NCBI GenBank assembly: GCA_011037195.1
Contig: JAAEAF010014923.1
Location: 23,744 to 87,743, forward strand
Origin: Triatoma infestans
Taxonomy: Eukaryota; Arthropoda; Insecta; Hemiptera; Reduviidae
Direction: 5' to 3'
Length of the DNA stretch: 64,000 nt
Under the pieces are notes generated by a model that was not told where the DNA came from, did no database searches, and saw nothing but the letters and a program-made list of their open reading frames with translations. The position numbers and the translations under genes were made by a program. Below, piece after piece: positions 25,711-38,622 of this stretch. How positions within the stretch are numbered: position 1 is the stretch's first letter; every line of letters begins with the position of its first letter.

Positions 25711-25914
25711 AAGTAAAGTAATGCCTATTTTTTCAGGCGGGGCTTAACGTCCAACTACCAAATTAGTTGTCGTGGACGGGGGCGAAAGCACATACTTTAC
25801 TATTAACATATTTTTACGAATATAAAATTTAGCAATTATTCACGGGACTCGAACTGGCGATCTCCAAGTTACAAGTCCATGCTCATAACCACTACACCAA
25901 CACCCGCCCCCGGG
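25711..25914 (-). mobile_element. SINE family B, copy 2, with 11-bp target-site duplication
   Basis: Reverse copy of the 17.8 kb element: GTCGTGGACGGGGGCGAAAG, the reversed B box GGGACTCGAACTGG and the reversed A box TAACCACTACACCAACACC appear in order. TGTTTGACTTA flanks it at 25700-25710 and 25915-25925, proving insertion by target-primed integration. Confidence 0.95.
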
Positions 25915-26249
25915 TGTTTGACTTAATTTGTTCATATTCAATAGCTATAAACATTCATATCTTAACAAAACCTTTTTTTTTTTTTACACCTAACTGATTG
26001 AAAACTAATTTCTAACAAATTAGATATGATTTAATATTTCTTCTTACTTTTTTCTTGCTATTTGGACTCGTGATGTACCTCGTGATTGGTATCCCAATCT
26101 AATAACTTGAATAAAAGTTACACTGATTCTCAAACGCAGAGACATAATGGGATAACTTGCTAAGATTGCAAGTTACTTCTATCTCACCATCATACACATC
26201 CACTTGCACTTTGTTTATATTGTAAGAGATAACTTCTAAATACTGACAC

Positions 26250-26800
26250 CTAAGTAAACCACCACCTTAGTCGTATAATGAGAAGGAGAGAGAATTAGAA
26301 AGAGTGGTTTTTAGAGAAATAAACTATAATGTATGCTGAACTCTGTGTAATGAAAGGATACACAAACTGCTAGGACTTTACAGTAGACATTAGGTAGCGT
26401 GATATACATATATAGAGACAGACTGGCTGAGTGATGAGAGAAGGTTGCTGACTGGTTGTAAACTCTTCGTAAACTGTCCTGAACTGTAATGTGTCGCTCT
26501 ATTTATATAAATTGAACTGTCCCTTCCTAGTCTGGCCTAGATGGGGAGTACCTAACTTTTTTGAATTGTTTTTTGTGTATCTCCGCTCAGCGGAATCCCA
26601 TTACAGTCACAATCGATTTGACTTTATAGTCAGTCTCTTCACAATGTAGTACATACAATCTGTACTCCTGTCTGTAGAGTGTTCAATACGTACTATAGGT
26701 GTGTGTGTGTGTGTTTGTGCGCGCGTGTGCTGGTGAGCTAGACTTTGTGTATACGCTATACCTAAGAATTTGTCCACATCAATACCACTGCAGGCCTATG
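26250..26800. promoter_or_regulatory. GC-balanced island with GT repeat
   Basis: (GT)n lies at 26699-26714, followed by a GCGCGTGTGC stretch. Upstream is unique sequence with GTAAACTCTTCGTAAACTG and several AACTGT repeats. No credible ORF. Confidence 0.2.
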
Positions 26801-27604
26801 TAATAATGGTGATTATTAGATGATATCTATTATAAGTATTATTCATGCTGTTATTCTTGGAGACCCGCAAGAACGCCAGATTCCTAAAGCAGTCCCACTA
26901 CGTCAATAATATTAAAAGGGTACAAAAGAAACTACCTACTCAAACAGTGTAAAAAACAAATCGTTATAAATTTAGCTCCAAACTGATTTTAACTAATCTA
27001 AAATTTTTTTTGTGAACCCAATAGAAAGGAGTAAACTATTAGTTACTCATTTCCCCCAAAAGCCAACGAGAACAATGAGCATACTTTTTTTCTTTACAAT
27101 GGAAAGATCCGACAAATCAAGAAAAATTTTAATTCTTATTACCCATTATCTTTGACTTTATTTATAAAATCTAAAGAAACGTTATTTGACCCAAAAATGC
27201 AAAAAAAAATACTTTTAGATATTATTATTTTAATTATAAGTTTGTTTTTAATTACCAGCACAAACTTAAGGCCAGGCATTGAAACACATTATATTATGAA
27301 GTTGGTATTTAATGCAAACTGCACACGTAGGACTTAAAAATATGTTTCGACTATAAAAATATAGCTTGGAATAAAATTAAGGTTTCGCAGAGTCTTATGC
27401 TTAATAAGCCTGCTCATGTATTTCTAGCTTTATTCTTTTAGCCGATATTAATTATTATAAAAATTAAGTTTCTTTTCAAATAATAAAATTAAACTTAAAT
27501 TAATTCATAAAGTTATTTACTATAATGAACAAAACAATAAAATATGTAGAACAGAGAGATTTTAGGCTCATAAAAATATTAAAAATAGTAATTAATTATA
27601 ATTA

Positions 27605-27960
27605 TTTTTAATTAATTACAATTAATGATCCGTGGGTGGCAAATGTGGAATTATTATCAGAGGGTGCACTTGGATTTGCGTACACACTCCTATATAGGCT
27701 GTACAGCAGGTATACACTGAACAATATTGATCAAAGTTACAGGGCATGCTCCAAGTATACATTCTATCCTCCCCTCCCTTACTGCCAGGCGTGTTCCCTC
27801 AGGAGCATGCTTCTCTCCGGCACTGCTACTCCCTAACACCCGCTCGTACAGACCTAACAGCGCTACCAACCCAACTTTACCATCCCTCTAGTATTTACAC
27901 ACCTTAATTACACTAATTGATACATTAATGTATCCGGCGGACATGGCCGCTACAATCTAT
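27605..27960. promoter_or_regulatory. GC-rich non-coding island
   Basis: One of the more GC-rich unique patches. It contains an inverted pair GCATGCTCC / GGAGCATGC about 50 bases apart. A 66-codon plus frame at 27636-27836 is open but matches no family I know. It may be regulatory or a short exon; neither can be shown. Confidence 0.25.
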
Positions 27961-30900
27961 TCCTTGTATACACTGTATTCACCAAACATTTTTTACTTTT
28001 TCAAACTGCATTCAAGTCTTTCTAATTTTTATTTTTATTTTATTTATTTATTTTGATTGTTTCTTCATTTTATAAAAATTATAAATATTCTATTTGATTT
28101 ATAAATTCTTATGTTTATAAACAGCCGAGTAATACACATGATGTTCACATTCATATGAATGGTTCCTAACACTTTGCTACATGCTATTGCCCATTATGTA
28201 AAGAGGGATAAGTAAATATAGTACATTTATTGATGTCCTTCCATTTTTATATACCTTTTAGAGAAAAATTTCTTCATAAATATATATCTCCCGGAATGAA
28301 TATCTACTGGAAAGTGGAAAATCTTTTAAATTTTGATATCACCCAATTAAAATGTGTTTATTAATTAATTTTAAATTCGCTAAAATTAAGAAATTCTCTT
28401 TTCAGTTAATGATATTATGTAGTTTATCTATTTATATGAAGTATAAAGATAATAATGTATTTGTCTTTTATTTATATACGTTCATATAACAGAAAAAGTT
28501 ATGTATTTTAATTTGTAATATTTCATATAAATTATTTTCTGAACTACATTTTGTTTGTTCTAATTTTGTATACACTTTTCTACATTAAGGTCTATCTCTC
28601 TATGAAATATCTTTATAGATAAATATATTATAGTATAATTGTAAAGCTTTATCTAACACAAATTTTCATGAAGTTTCATGGATTCTTTTGTAAAAGAAAA
28701 GAAGAACAGTGGGCGGTAATGACCTGGCAGTTGATGCGCCAAAATAAAAAAAAAAAAAAACAGTGAATAAAATTTAGAATATGGCAATTTATTCTAATTT
28801 TATACTTGGTTTTTCAACACCCTTAATAATATGTTAGTTATGTTCTGTATACGATTACAAAAAAATTATGACAAATTAGAACTATTAGTGGCCAGAAATT
28901 CGATGATATAGTAGTTTTGAATAACATAAAAGAATGCAATGGTTTTTATTATCGTGATTTATTTATTTATTTTTTTTACCGATTTTCTAAGTACTTAAGA
29001 TGTGTTTCAGCATTACAAAATCCTAGTCGCAGTTAAAGTTAGGGATTATTGTGAACTTTATGAGGTTCATTTTTCAACTTTCACTTCGAATCGCTTATTA
29101 ATTCAGGACTTGTGACTTGGTTTATCCTCTGAAAGGAGTGGAATCTGATTTTGGAAAGATGGTAAGAGATATGTTATTATGAGGGCCAATTTGGTGCTTT
29201 TGTTTGGGATATTCGTATCGTGTAAAGAAGATAAAATTGAATCAATATATCACGTGACTATATTTTTAAGTGATGAAAAAACAATGTATTATCTAATAAC
29301 TCCGAAAATAGATGAACATCCGAAATCGATTAGTAATAAGATAAAGATGCTGATAAATGCTTCTCAAAACCATATTTTAAGTTTACTTTATTACTAGTCT
29401 TTCCTTCTGTTACCAACTATTTTTTGTTGCAGTGATCCCGACTTTGTTGCAGGATCTAGGTTGACTTGATAGTACAGTGAGAATGGCTTTGTCTTTGGGA
29501 TAAAGAATCACTACATCTGACTGAGTATTGGCAAACTTGGGGGGGGGGGAATTGAATTGTGTTCGTACAGATTTACTTAATTAAAACCAATGTGAGAGGA
29601 TTCGGTTGTACATTTGAAAGAGAAGAGGAATTTTGGAGAACAGAAATGGAGGAATTGAAGAGGAGAGAGTATGCTCTTGCTTTGTATTGTACTAGCCGGC
29701 CATCTCTCCCTGGACTCGATTAATGGCCGTTGATCTCAAAATGAATCTGCAAGTTACCATTGAACAAAATTCTCTGCTAAAAAATACTCATAATGTTTAA
29801 GAATTTCCTTTTAAATCCTCCCCACCAATAGATTGAAGCTTGAATTTCACGCAACTTAACAATTGCTTCTATATTTCTAGGGACAATATCCGGTATCAGC
29901 TGATTTTGTATGCAGATCGACCGTCACTAATGCATTTCTGATTTCTGCATAATAGAATTTGATTAAAAATTAGGGTAATGTTACCCCACAGCTTTCTTCT
30001 AGTCCTTTCACTTACTCCGAAATCAGTAAATAAACCAGAAGAAATTATTAACTACAAATCAAGTGGCATTTTTATTAAAGTACATTAACAGTGCAAATAC
30101 TTACGTGACGTTGGGTGAAGTACTGACAGAATTTCTGTCTCTTGAAGTGAAGGGCTGTTATTTTTATATTTTTGCAATTTGAAAGGAGTCTTCTGATGAT
30201 GGTTCAACATATTTTGTTATAAAATTATTTGAAGACTTTTAAAATATTTTATATCTTGCAGAATGAGATTGTTTCATACTCGTATTTTAGCCTTTCCTCT
30301 ATTAATAATTGTCTTACAGAGCCAAACATCATTTCACATTCATATTACAGTATTTCTGGTCTTTTCGATGCAGTGAATTAGAAAATTTGAAATTAAGCTA
30401 GCTTCAAAATTAATGTGTTTCATTGATGACCGATCTCCAATGTATTAAGGATGTTTCCAAGTACAAATTAAAACATTTAAATTATTTTAAATGAACTGCT
30501 CTTGCAGGTGGTTATCTCTCTCAGTTAAATAGGTTTTATTTTATCTCTCCAGATGTTTGTTTTTAATCTTTGAGATAATTATTTCATTGAGATGATTTTT
30601 TTATAAATTTGTTTATATATTTACAGAAATTTATAGTAAGTGCTTCTCTTCTATCGTTATTTCGCAAAAAACAAAGTGACATCTACATATATATTGTAGT
30701 TGAATATGTAGATGATAGAACAATATTAAGACTAATTTATTAAATAAATTACTAATAATTTAGTGATCGGGCCTTAAAAATTGTTTCTGATTTGTTCTGA
30801 AACTATTTAAATTCAAATAATTTTTCTATGATCGAATGAATTTATGAGAAAAATGATGGAAGGCTTTTGTTTCTTAGGAAAAGATGAGCGAGCCATAAGT

Positions 30901-32029
30901 ATAGCAATAAAACACACAAAAAGTATCTTGGAATAACCTGATAAGTACGATAGATATAAATTTGAATTGGGTAATAAATTTACCCCCTTTTTTTTTTTTT
31001 AGTTTAATCAGTTTCTTTTAACAATTACCGATCATGTTATTCTTTCAATGAGAAAAATTCATGGGAATAACTCAGCATGAAGATTAAAGTTGATCCTGCT
31101 GGACCGACTAGACAAGTTTAAGACCTATCTACTTCCTCTTCACTTAGACATACGCTTGTTATATTTCCTATTAAACTATCTCAATCTTGTCGTCCAATAT
31201 GGAGTAAATTTTTATCTCAAATTATTTAGTATTTTTACAATAATTTTATAAATATTTAATGTTTATTTAATTAAGTTTTTGTTATTAAAATGAAAGAAAC
31301 AAAAAAAATTAATCAAGGAAAATTTAAATTTAATCAATTATTTTTTTTTAAATGAATTCTAGGCAATTATTTTTTTTATTTCTGTATTATTATTATTATT
31401 ATTTTTATTTCTTATATTAATGTAAATTAATGAGGCATATGGAATATACTTTCGTGTGGCATATTTTTAAAATGTAAACTTTTATCTTGAAATATGTGCT
31501 TTGAATTCTTTTGAGTCGGAAAAACATATTTTGAATTTGATATATTAAAAAAAAAAGATGATGTAGAACTGGCACGATATTGTTTGCTACTTCCAGCTTG
31601 CTCTCAATTGTTTACTTCTCTGCTGGCTAATTTTCCCCAATATTCCAATTGAAACAATATGTTTAATGGCACTCCTGTAGAAGTGCATCTTAGAACAAAA
31701 TTAAATGATATTTTAGAAAAGAAGTACAAGGTCTCGATGACGTACACACAACTCTATAACATGAATCTTTCTCCCATTAAAAAAATGTTTAAAATAAATG
31801 TGATAGACAAACATAAATCTAATAATTAGATCATCGAGATTGTACATTATTAGGGAGCTTCATATTACCTCTACTTCATAATGTATCTTTAATTATCTGA
31901 TTTCTAGCATACAAATATATGTGTAATTTGTGGTTCCCACTACATATATTATTAATATGTGATATTAAGGGTAACTGAATGTTCAATAAAACTTCCATGT
32001 TTTCACCGGAAATACAGTTTTAAGGTACA
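27961..32029. other. Long AT-rich stretch, no gene seen
   Basis: About 4 kb with no recognised gene. The exceptions are a stub of SINE A at 28709-28760 and a somewhat GC-richer patch at 29440-29760. A 72-codon plus frame at 29179-29397 starts with a hydrophobic, secretion-like segment (MRANLVLLFGIFVSC) but has no other support. Confidence 0.5.
28709..28760 (+). mobile_element. SINE family A, 3'-end stub
   Basis: GCGGTAATGACCTGGCAG followed by GTTGATGCGCC and a poly(A) run parallels the 3' end of the 19.7 kb copy (TAATGACC, GTTGACGCGC, A run). It appears to be a severely 5'-truncated copy. Confidence 0.5.
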
Positions 32030-32540
32030 CTGAGTATGTCTGTATGTGTGATTATTTGTGAACCGAAATCTCTCTCTCTCTCTCTCTCTCAAAAAAAAAA
32101 AAATCGCATAAAGCTTAGAACGTAGAATTCCGTTTAGATACTACCACCGCACGATCTGACACGAAGATTTCGGGCAAAATTCATAAACCGGAATTAGAAC
32201 AGTTTTTTTTTTTTTTTACACACAAATTTCCTTACCTAAGCTATCACTTTAATTTGTAACATTTTTCAGGAAAAATGGATTATTTTTTAGTGATACTAAG
32301 GGACAGTAGCGTTTAGTTTTCCTCTAAAGTACCGCTTAAGTGCAGTGTATGGTTTTTACCATCAACATAATATCAATTTAGAAGCATTGGTAGAATTGCA
32401 AATTTGAAGAAAATCAGTTAACAGGAAATGGGAATGCTCACTGTACAAATAAATATCCTTTTATTTCTAACATTTCCCAGAAAAAATTGGTTTCTATAGT
32501 AATTTTGTGGCTCAACCTGTGTGGTTTAAATTATTTAAAC
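32030..32540 (+). repeat. Dispersed repeat family (CA-core type), copy
   Basis: It begins near GTATGTGTGATTATTTGTG, then (TC)n at 32069-32090, ATCGCATAAAGC, GAATTCCGTTTAGATAC, ACCACCGCA, GGGCAAAATTCAT, then TTTCCTCTAAAGT and TTGAAGAAAATCAGTT. The order matches 11.8-12.3 kb and 51.3 kb. No ORF. Confidence 0.6.
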
Positions 32541-32849
32541 TGCACTTCGTTTGCTTTTGACAGTAGGCGCTCCACGCAAGCCTGCCTAGATACAAGGATA
32601 ATAACCCCTGCCATCTTTTTTATGGCCAGCCTAATTATCATTTGAAGTAAGAGAAAGTCAGAAGAATATTTCAAAATCACATTTTATTTTTTTAATATAA
32701 TAATTTTTATTTATATAATACGTATTCTTTTTCCAGCAAAGGACTTTTCCACAGATAACAGAGAGAGAAAAGAACTTAGGCCCATTATACTCTCCGTTCC
32801 GTCTAACTCGTGCAATATAAGAAAAGCCTTACAGATGGTTATTGCCCCA

Positions 32850-32985
32850 GCATAGTTCCAGAAAAAGTTGGGAGCTACAGATAGTAGCGAACGTTGGTAC
32901 CGAAAACCAGAACCTCCAACGTCTCCCAATAAAACAATCACCATCTGGGAAGCCTTGGCCTTTCATGGGTTGTTGCGCCAGAGGT
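32850..32985 (+). mobile_element. SINE family C, copy 3, headless
   Basis: AGAAAAAGTTGGGAGC, AGTAGCGAACGTTGG, CCAGAACCTCC, GTCTCCCAATAAAA and CATGGGTTGTTGCG align in order with 10050-10195. The tRNA-like head is absent. Confidence 0.7.
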
Positions 32986-33539
32986 TACATTTGGTCATTG
33001 TAACATTAACAATCTGTTGCAAGGGATGCCTCCATTTTCTAATTCGTCATCAAATTCAGATGCACCAAATTTATTGAGGCTTCCAACGAGAATCAATGTA
33101 AAAATTAGATGCCCTATTGATTCTAGTTTGATTAACCACACGGCAAGAAATAAATGTAAGAATCATTAAATATACTAAAAGAAAAAAAGATTCACGAGAT
33201 ATTTATTAGATTTAAAGTTTACGGCAATAAGATTTCTAAGTTTTAGACATCTAATAATGCGCCAGTTGCAGAAATGGAATTGGTAGATAGATGATGAGTC
33301 ATCAAAGCAACGTATTTGTTTAATTAAATATTTCTGACTAATTTACTTCATTGCTTGCATCTTATTATTAATTTGGTATACTCATTGTTACATTGGAACA
33401 GTAGCAGTTTTTTTTAAAAGAACGCTATCAGTTTTGAAAAGCTCAATAACTTCCTGTAATCTTACTTGCACTGAACGTAAAATTTTAGAAACAGCATAAT
33501 TTCTTTCTATTTCTTAGAAAATTATTCAACACTTTCCCT

Positions 33540-34330
33540 AATTCTGAACCATTTGCAGGGGCGGCCGGGTTTTAGAAGCTGTGCAAGGCAATGCGGCGGT
33601 CGGGGGTGCGGGCGGTAGAAGCGGCGGTTGGCGGTAGTAGATAGCCCCCTGGAATCAATATTCAATTACGTCTCCTCACCCCGCAAGCCGCTCTGAGAGT
33701 AGAAAGAACCCTCCCCCCACCGGTAGTCCCCCCCTGGCCAACAGTAGACTCAGTTCTCGTTGGAGTGGTTCACTCACTCAGTCTGTACAATCCACACTCT
33801 ACCACCCTGCCGTTACCACACCGCCGCACGTCAATTCTGACTTTAGGGAGGCGGCATTCCAATTCGAAATGAGCGTGGCCCGGGAGGGCACTCCAATTAT
33901 CAGTAGAGAAAAAATAAAAAGGAAAGGAAAAAAATACACTGAGGCTAAAAAAAGGTTTAATTAGAAACCGAGTACTTCTTCTTCTTGTGGGCGTGTACTT
34001 AACTAAAAAAGAAAAAGAAAAAAGAAATGTTCCGCCCATTCTCACTAACAGTGTGTACAATATGGGCGGAGCTTGATGCCTTTTAATTAGTCACGTGATC
34101 CGGTTGCGCAGCCTCCATCCATTACCATCTAACCAATCAGGGTGGAGATAATTAAAGGGGTTGCGGTCCGGGGGGGATTGATCTCAAGTTCTGAATGAGA
34201 AGAACAACCTTCTTCCTGCCTTGTAGAATCTCTAAAGTTTAATTGGACATTGCCGGTAATGAGAGTCTGGTATTCCTTGGGGAACAGGTTTGATAAATTA
34301 CAGTCGGTAAGGCTAACTTGGTCTGAAAAT
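33540..34330. promoter_or_regulatory. GC-rich island, candidate promoter or first-exon region
   Basis: This is the most GC- and CpG-rich stretch in the window (GCGGCCGGG, GCGGCGGTCGGGGGTGCGGG near 33560-33620) and is not repeated elsewhere. It holds GC/CACC-type sites (GTGGGCGTG at about 33986; GGGCGGAGC at about 34064), a CACGTG E box (about 34093), CCAATCAG (about 34134) and homeodomain-type TAATTAG. A GTAAGG donor-like site lies at about 34306. No conserved ORF is visible; a 96-codon minus frame (33770-34060) is likely chance. It resembles an unmethylated promoter, but no gene can be attached to it from this window. Confidence 0.35.
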
Positions 34331-35575
34331 CATCTACAGTGCAAAGTTTCTCTTTATAAAGTTTAATAAGTTTAAAATATTTACTTATTTGTTTAATAAA
34401 CTAGAAATAAATTATCTTAATCCGGTTTTCTTTAACAGAGTACTACTTCTTACAGTAGGACGAGGAAGTGATAATCAAGTTAGTTTTGTATCATCTTATG
34501 TCTCTTGTTAAAAACATTTCATTCTGTCCTATTTTATAAATTTATTAAATTTTGAAAGAACGTAATGAATGTCATTTTACAACAAAATAATTTAATCTAG
34601 TCAACAAATTATTCTAGAGAAGACTTCTACAGAGGATGTAATTTTAATTGCTTAACAAATACTGGACAAATATTATGTGAGCCTTAAGGGTGCACAAATT
34701 TGACTTACATTCTCTGTTACGTGCTTTCGACTCCCTGTAGGGACATGAGGCTTATTTCTACTTCACAGAACTAGACTTTGTAATATATTCATGCTACAAA
34801 ATTTTCAAAACGAAAAATTATTCCTGTCCTCCTTAAATTTTATGATTATAAATACATAAGAGATTATAATTAAAAAATAAATAATGCAGATTTATGTGTA
34901 TACATTAATTTTGACAACTGATATTTTATACTCTAATAGCAGTACATTTTTTCGAAGGCCATTTAGAAAAGGGTGAGTTCAGAAGTGGAATGATATCGTA
35001 GTAGTTATCTGTATGTTATAGAGGGAGCAGGCGATCAATCATTTGGTAATCATGTGGCTGCATTTACATACTATTACTATTATCAACAGAAGACTTTCAT
35101 CTGCAAAAGTGTATGTGTGTGTATATGTACGGACGGAGAAGAATTGGCACAAACTTAATACCATCCTAAACACACATATACACACCTACACACATGCTAA
35201 ATATTGTCAATTGTTGTAGGTTACTAATAGTAATAATTGAGATTACAAATGGAAAAACACTGAAGATTATAAGAAAAACATATTAGACAATGGTTATAAA
35301 ACCCAGCTCTTTGACCTAGCTATTGAATTCTTAATTATTTTTAAATACGTATATTTTTAATTAGAAATTACAAAATAGGCTAGTTGAATATATTATAATA
35401 TAAATGGTGACTGCTTTGCTGATGGGAAATAAAAGAGTATATGGATAGATAAAATGAAATCAAACAAATCAAGAAAACCAAATAGAAAATAGTGCTCCAC
35501 TAGTAGCTGGAAATTAGGCAGTCTCTACCTAAAATTAAACTCTTTTTGGTGTTCGTAACGACCGCTGTATTCAAT
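34331..35575. other. AT-rich intergenic DNA, no gene seen
   Basis: Nothing coding. A CA/GT-containing patch lies at 35105-35195. Confidence 0.55.
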
Positions 35576-36430
35576 GTTGTAAATTGGATTTTGAGGTTCG
35601 GTCATACAAAAGAACTCTTTTTAAATTTCTACCGACGTTTCGGCAAATTTATTGCCTTCTTCAGGGTCTGAACAAGGCCCTAAACATGAACTTAAACTAA
35701 ATATTTCCAGAATAAAATTTTTTTAAAATAAACTATATAAATAAACTAAATAAAGAGTATGAATATATAACACATTTAAATTTATTTTAAACTATTGTTG
35801 TAGAACAGATCAATATTAAACTAAATCACAACTATTAAATAATCTAAATCACAGCTATTAAAAAATATGTGGCATATATAAGAGTAAAGTATGGAAATAA
35901 CTTAGGAAATGTACTTACAAAAATTTTCAGTTAGAATTCCAGTATTAATCTAGTTTAACCTGTGACATACCATCACCAAGTGTTACGGACATTGGATGGG
36001 TCAAGGTTTATAAAGGGCTAGGAGAGCGGATGGGAAAACCGTGTCTTAGTCTGTATGTTGTTTTGGAAATTCTAGGAGATTTCCAATTTAACTGAGGGAT
36101 AGGTTTTTGGTGTCTGTTCTAAAATTAATAGATAATTTATCTTTTTTAATATGAATCATTTCCAATATATTTCTTTTTTTATTATTATTGTTGATGGAGA
36201 GAATTTTGGTGTTTTCTATGTCAAATTCATGTTTGTATTGTATGCAGTGTTTCGTTAGTGCTGTAGTCATGTCAGTCGGTTTTTTAGTTTTAACAGTCGT
36301 ATTTATGTTGGTATAGTCTATTTTTTAAATATTGAGATGTTTGTCCTATGTATGTAGCTGGGCATTGTAGAAATTTAGAAATTTAAAAAGAGTTTTTTGT
36401 ATGACCGAACCTCAAAATCCAATTTACAAC
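35576..36430 (-). mobile_element. Penelope-like retroelement remnant with inverted ends
   Basis: A minus-strand GIY-YIG endonuclease piece is flanked by an inverted repeat: 35576-35629 matches the reverse complement of 36379-36430 almost perfectly. The left end continues into a block (minus, 35637-35664) reading CTGAAGA, a GGCAA/TTGCC hairpin and GAAAC, the signature typical of Penelope terminal repeats. The reverse transcriptase is missing. The layout is that of a truncated Penelope element with an inverted terminal-repeat tail. Confidence 0.85.
36088..36370 (-). pseudogene. Penelope GIY-YIG endonuclease domain fragment
   Basis: On the minus strand the frame gives CPATYIGQTSQYLKNRLYQH, which contains the YIG motif and the following basic helix. 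After a frameshift comes MTTALTKHCIQYKHEFD, then a segment ending DTKNLSLS and a stop. In Penelope elements this endonuclease sits at the C-terminus of the reverse transcriptase and nicks the target. Only about 95 residues remain, with a frameshift and stops near 36280, so it is inactive. Confidence 0.85.
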
Positions 36431-37694
36431 TTTAAACTCTTTCATCAAAACGCGTCTATAATAATTATAGGTAACATTCATGTATGCTTCTAGCATTTTC
36501 CATTCTGAAGCATCAGTGACCTATGGCTTCCTCGTGATCCAATGTCGTTTGTCAAAGTACATGTCTCTGAATTCACATAAAACAAAACATATGTCATTAA
36601 AAGGTAGGCGTTTTCGTGTCCATTACAATTACAATTGTAATCAATATTTTGTAATCGAGGCTCGTAAGGAGCTCCCCCAAGGATTTTATAAAAATATATT
36701 CTATAATTCACAGATTATTATTAACATTTTATGTAATTAACATTGCGATCCAGAGTTTTATAAAATAAATAATGATAGCACATAGAACTAATTCATCCTT
36801 TTTATATCTTAACAATAGATTAGAACAGTTTCTGCTTAATTTACAATATCTATATATGCAAATGCAAGAAATGACCGGTGGTCATCCTTGGCCATTCTTC
36901 GAAATAAGATCAATAATTATAACCGAAATCATCTTCTTCAGGAATACGAAATGATGCTAGGAATTTATGGGCGATGACCAACAGGATATTATTTGTCAAA
37001 GAATTATTGTAAATATTAACGTAACAATTAACAATCAAATATATAACCAAAAATTAAAGAAAATAATAAAGATTTAAGAAAACATTTCCTGGAATATTTA
37101 TTAATTAGGCCCAAGTATGTTTGTTGCTATTACTATTTTTTTGTAATTGGCATATTTACAAAATAGGACAAAAATATATTACGCATAATATACCATTTAA
37201 CCAAAGTTTATCTTAAATAAAAAATATCTTTAAAACCTTGAAATATGAGAATTTCTCTTGCAATTCTCAAGATTCAATTATGATTTTTTTTTCCTTTAAA
37301 TTTGCAATTTGCTCGGAATTTTGAGACAGAATCGTGTATAATACATTGCAATGGTATTATTCCAAAAATTAAGATCTCACTTATTTTCTTTCCCACTTCT
37401 AAATCCTATACATTCTCTAAGTATATGAAGCATGATAAATTTAAATAAAATAGATAGAAATTAATGGAGTGTAACAATCACATTTAATTTTTTCTCTAAC
37501 CGCAATTATCTAATTGACTTATTTATTTGCTAACTCGTATTCAACTCAAATCTCAAACTGACAAATTTATATAAGAGTTGGGTAATTGTTATTATACATT
37601 CAGTTCCCCTAATTCCACCAGTTGGTAGAACCACAAATTTTACTGATATGACATCCAAGAATACCCAAAACTTAAAATAAATTTGATCTTCTAG
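36431..37694. other. AT-rich intergenic DNA, no gene seen
   Basis: No recognised gene. Overlapping open frames on both strands at 36480-36740 have no family resemblance. Confidence 0.5.
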
Positions 37695-37835
37695 ATTTCC
37701 GCGGCCATATTTCATGAAAACGCTTGAGTTTCCCAGATTGAGACCGTGCGACTGGTGGATTGCCAGAAACCGATGTTTCGCCAATATTGCAATGAACCTC
37801 TTCAGGGTCATTACACATGAAAGTTAATGGAGCTA
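37695..37835 (-). mobile_element. Penelope-type terminal-repeat fragment
   Basis: On the minus strand it reads CCTGAAGAGGTTCATTGC, GGCGAAAC, ATCGGTTTCTGGCAA and a CGGTCTCAATCTGGG end. The fold-back at 58.5 kb carries the same string in both arms. It has a solo-terminal-repeat layout with no coding part. Confidence 0.7.
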
Positions 37836-38622
37836 TGAACCTTGGTAGAGAAGAAGCGGAAAAACTCTTATGTTTGAAAACAAAGTTTCTGGAAAAATGA
37901 TTCAAATAAAATTAATAGGTTCTATAGATTTAAAATTAATAAAATAAACGTGTATTAAGTATACAGAGTTTGAGGAAAAATCTTTTAATCCGTTATTGAT
38001 AATATACCGTAAAGCTTTAAAAAAAATATATATATTCTGTACAATTGCATCCCAGTTAACCCATTCAGTGTAAACTGACAAAGTTGGATAGGCCAGTGCG
38101 GGGCCCAAAATTCTACTACCATACAGTGACTGCGATCGCAAATATCAGAATTTATGGCACGTCTCAAACATACCAAACCAACATAGCACAGACTTTCAGG
38201 CTTAGCCCTCTCTCATGGTCACTTACAATAATGTATTTCATCATGAATATGTTAACTACAGAATTTGATCAAAAACTAAAAGTTTCAATTATTATAATTG
38301 CGAGATTTTGTTCTACAAGACTTTTTTTAAAAAAACTTGAAATTTTTTTTCACATTAAAGTTATTTATGTGAACCAATCTTCAAAATTTGGTTGAATTTC
38401 CTGAACAGCAATTATTTACAAAATTGATTACTTACGATGCTCTGTCAATGTGGAGATTTATTAATTTTTTCAAAATTGAAAATGGTTATTTACAGAAATA
38501 TGTGCTACCAAACAAGGCTAAGATGTAGTAATTTTGCAAATAATACATTCGGAAATCGGCCGACTGTTCATAGAAATGTGTAATCCCAACATTCATTTTA
38601 TATTTTTATCTTCATATATAAA

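Noticed and set aside
29179..29397. 72-codon frame with a secretion-like N-terminus
   Set aside because: Hydrophobic starts are common in AT-rich DNA; no cysteine pattern, promoter or homology supports a peptide gene.
33770..34060. 96-codon minus frame in the GC-rich island
   Set aside because: Phe/Ser-rich with no motif; expected in a purine-rich plus strand.
35637..35664. Functional hammerhead ribozyme
   Set aside because: Core elements are present, but an extra base follows CTGANGA and I cannot draw convincing stems I and III, so it is reported only as hammerhead-like.
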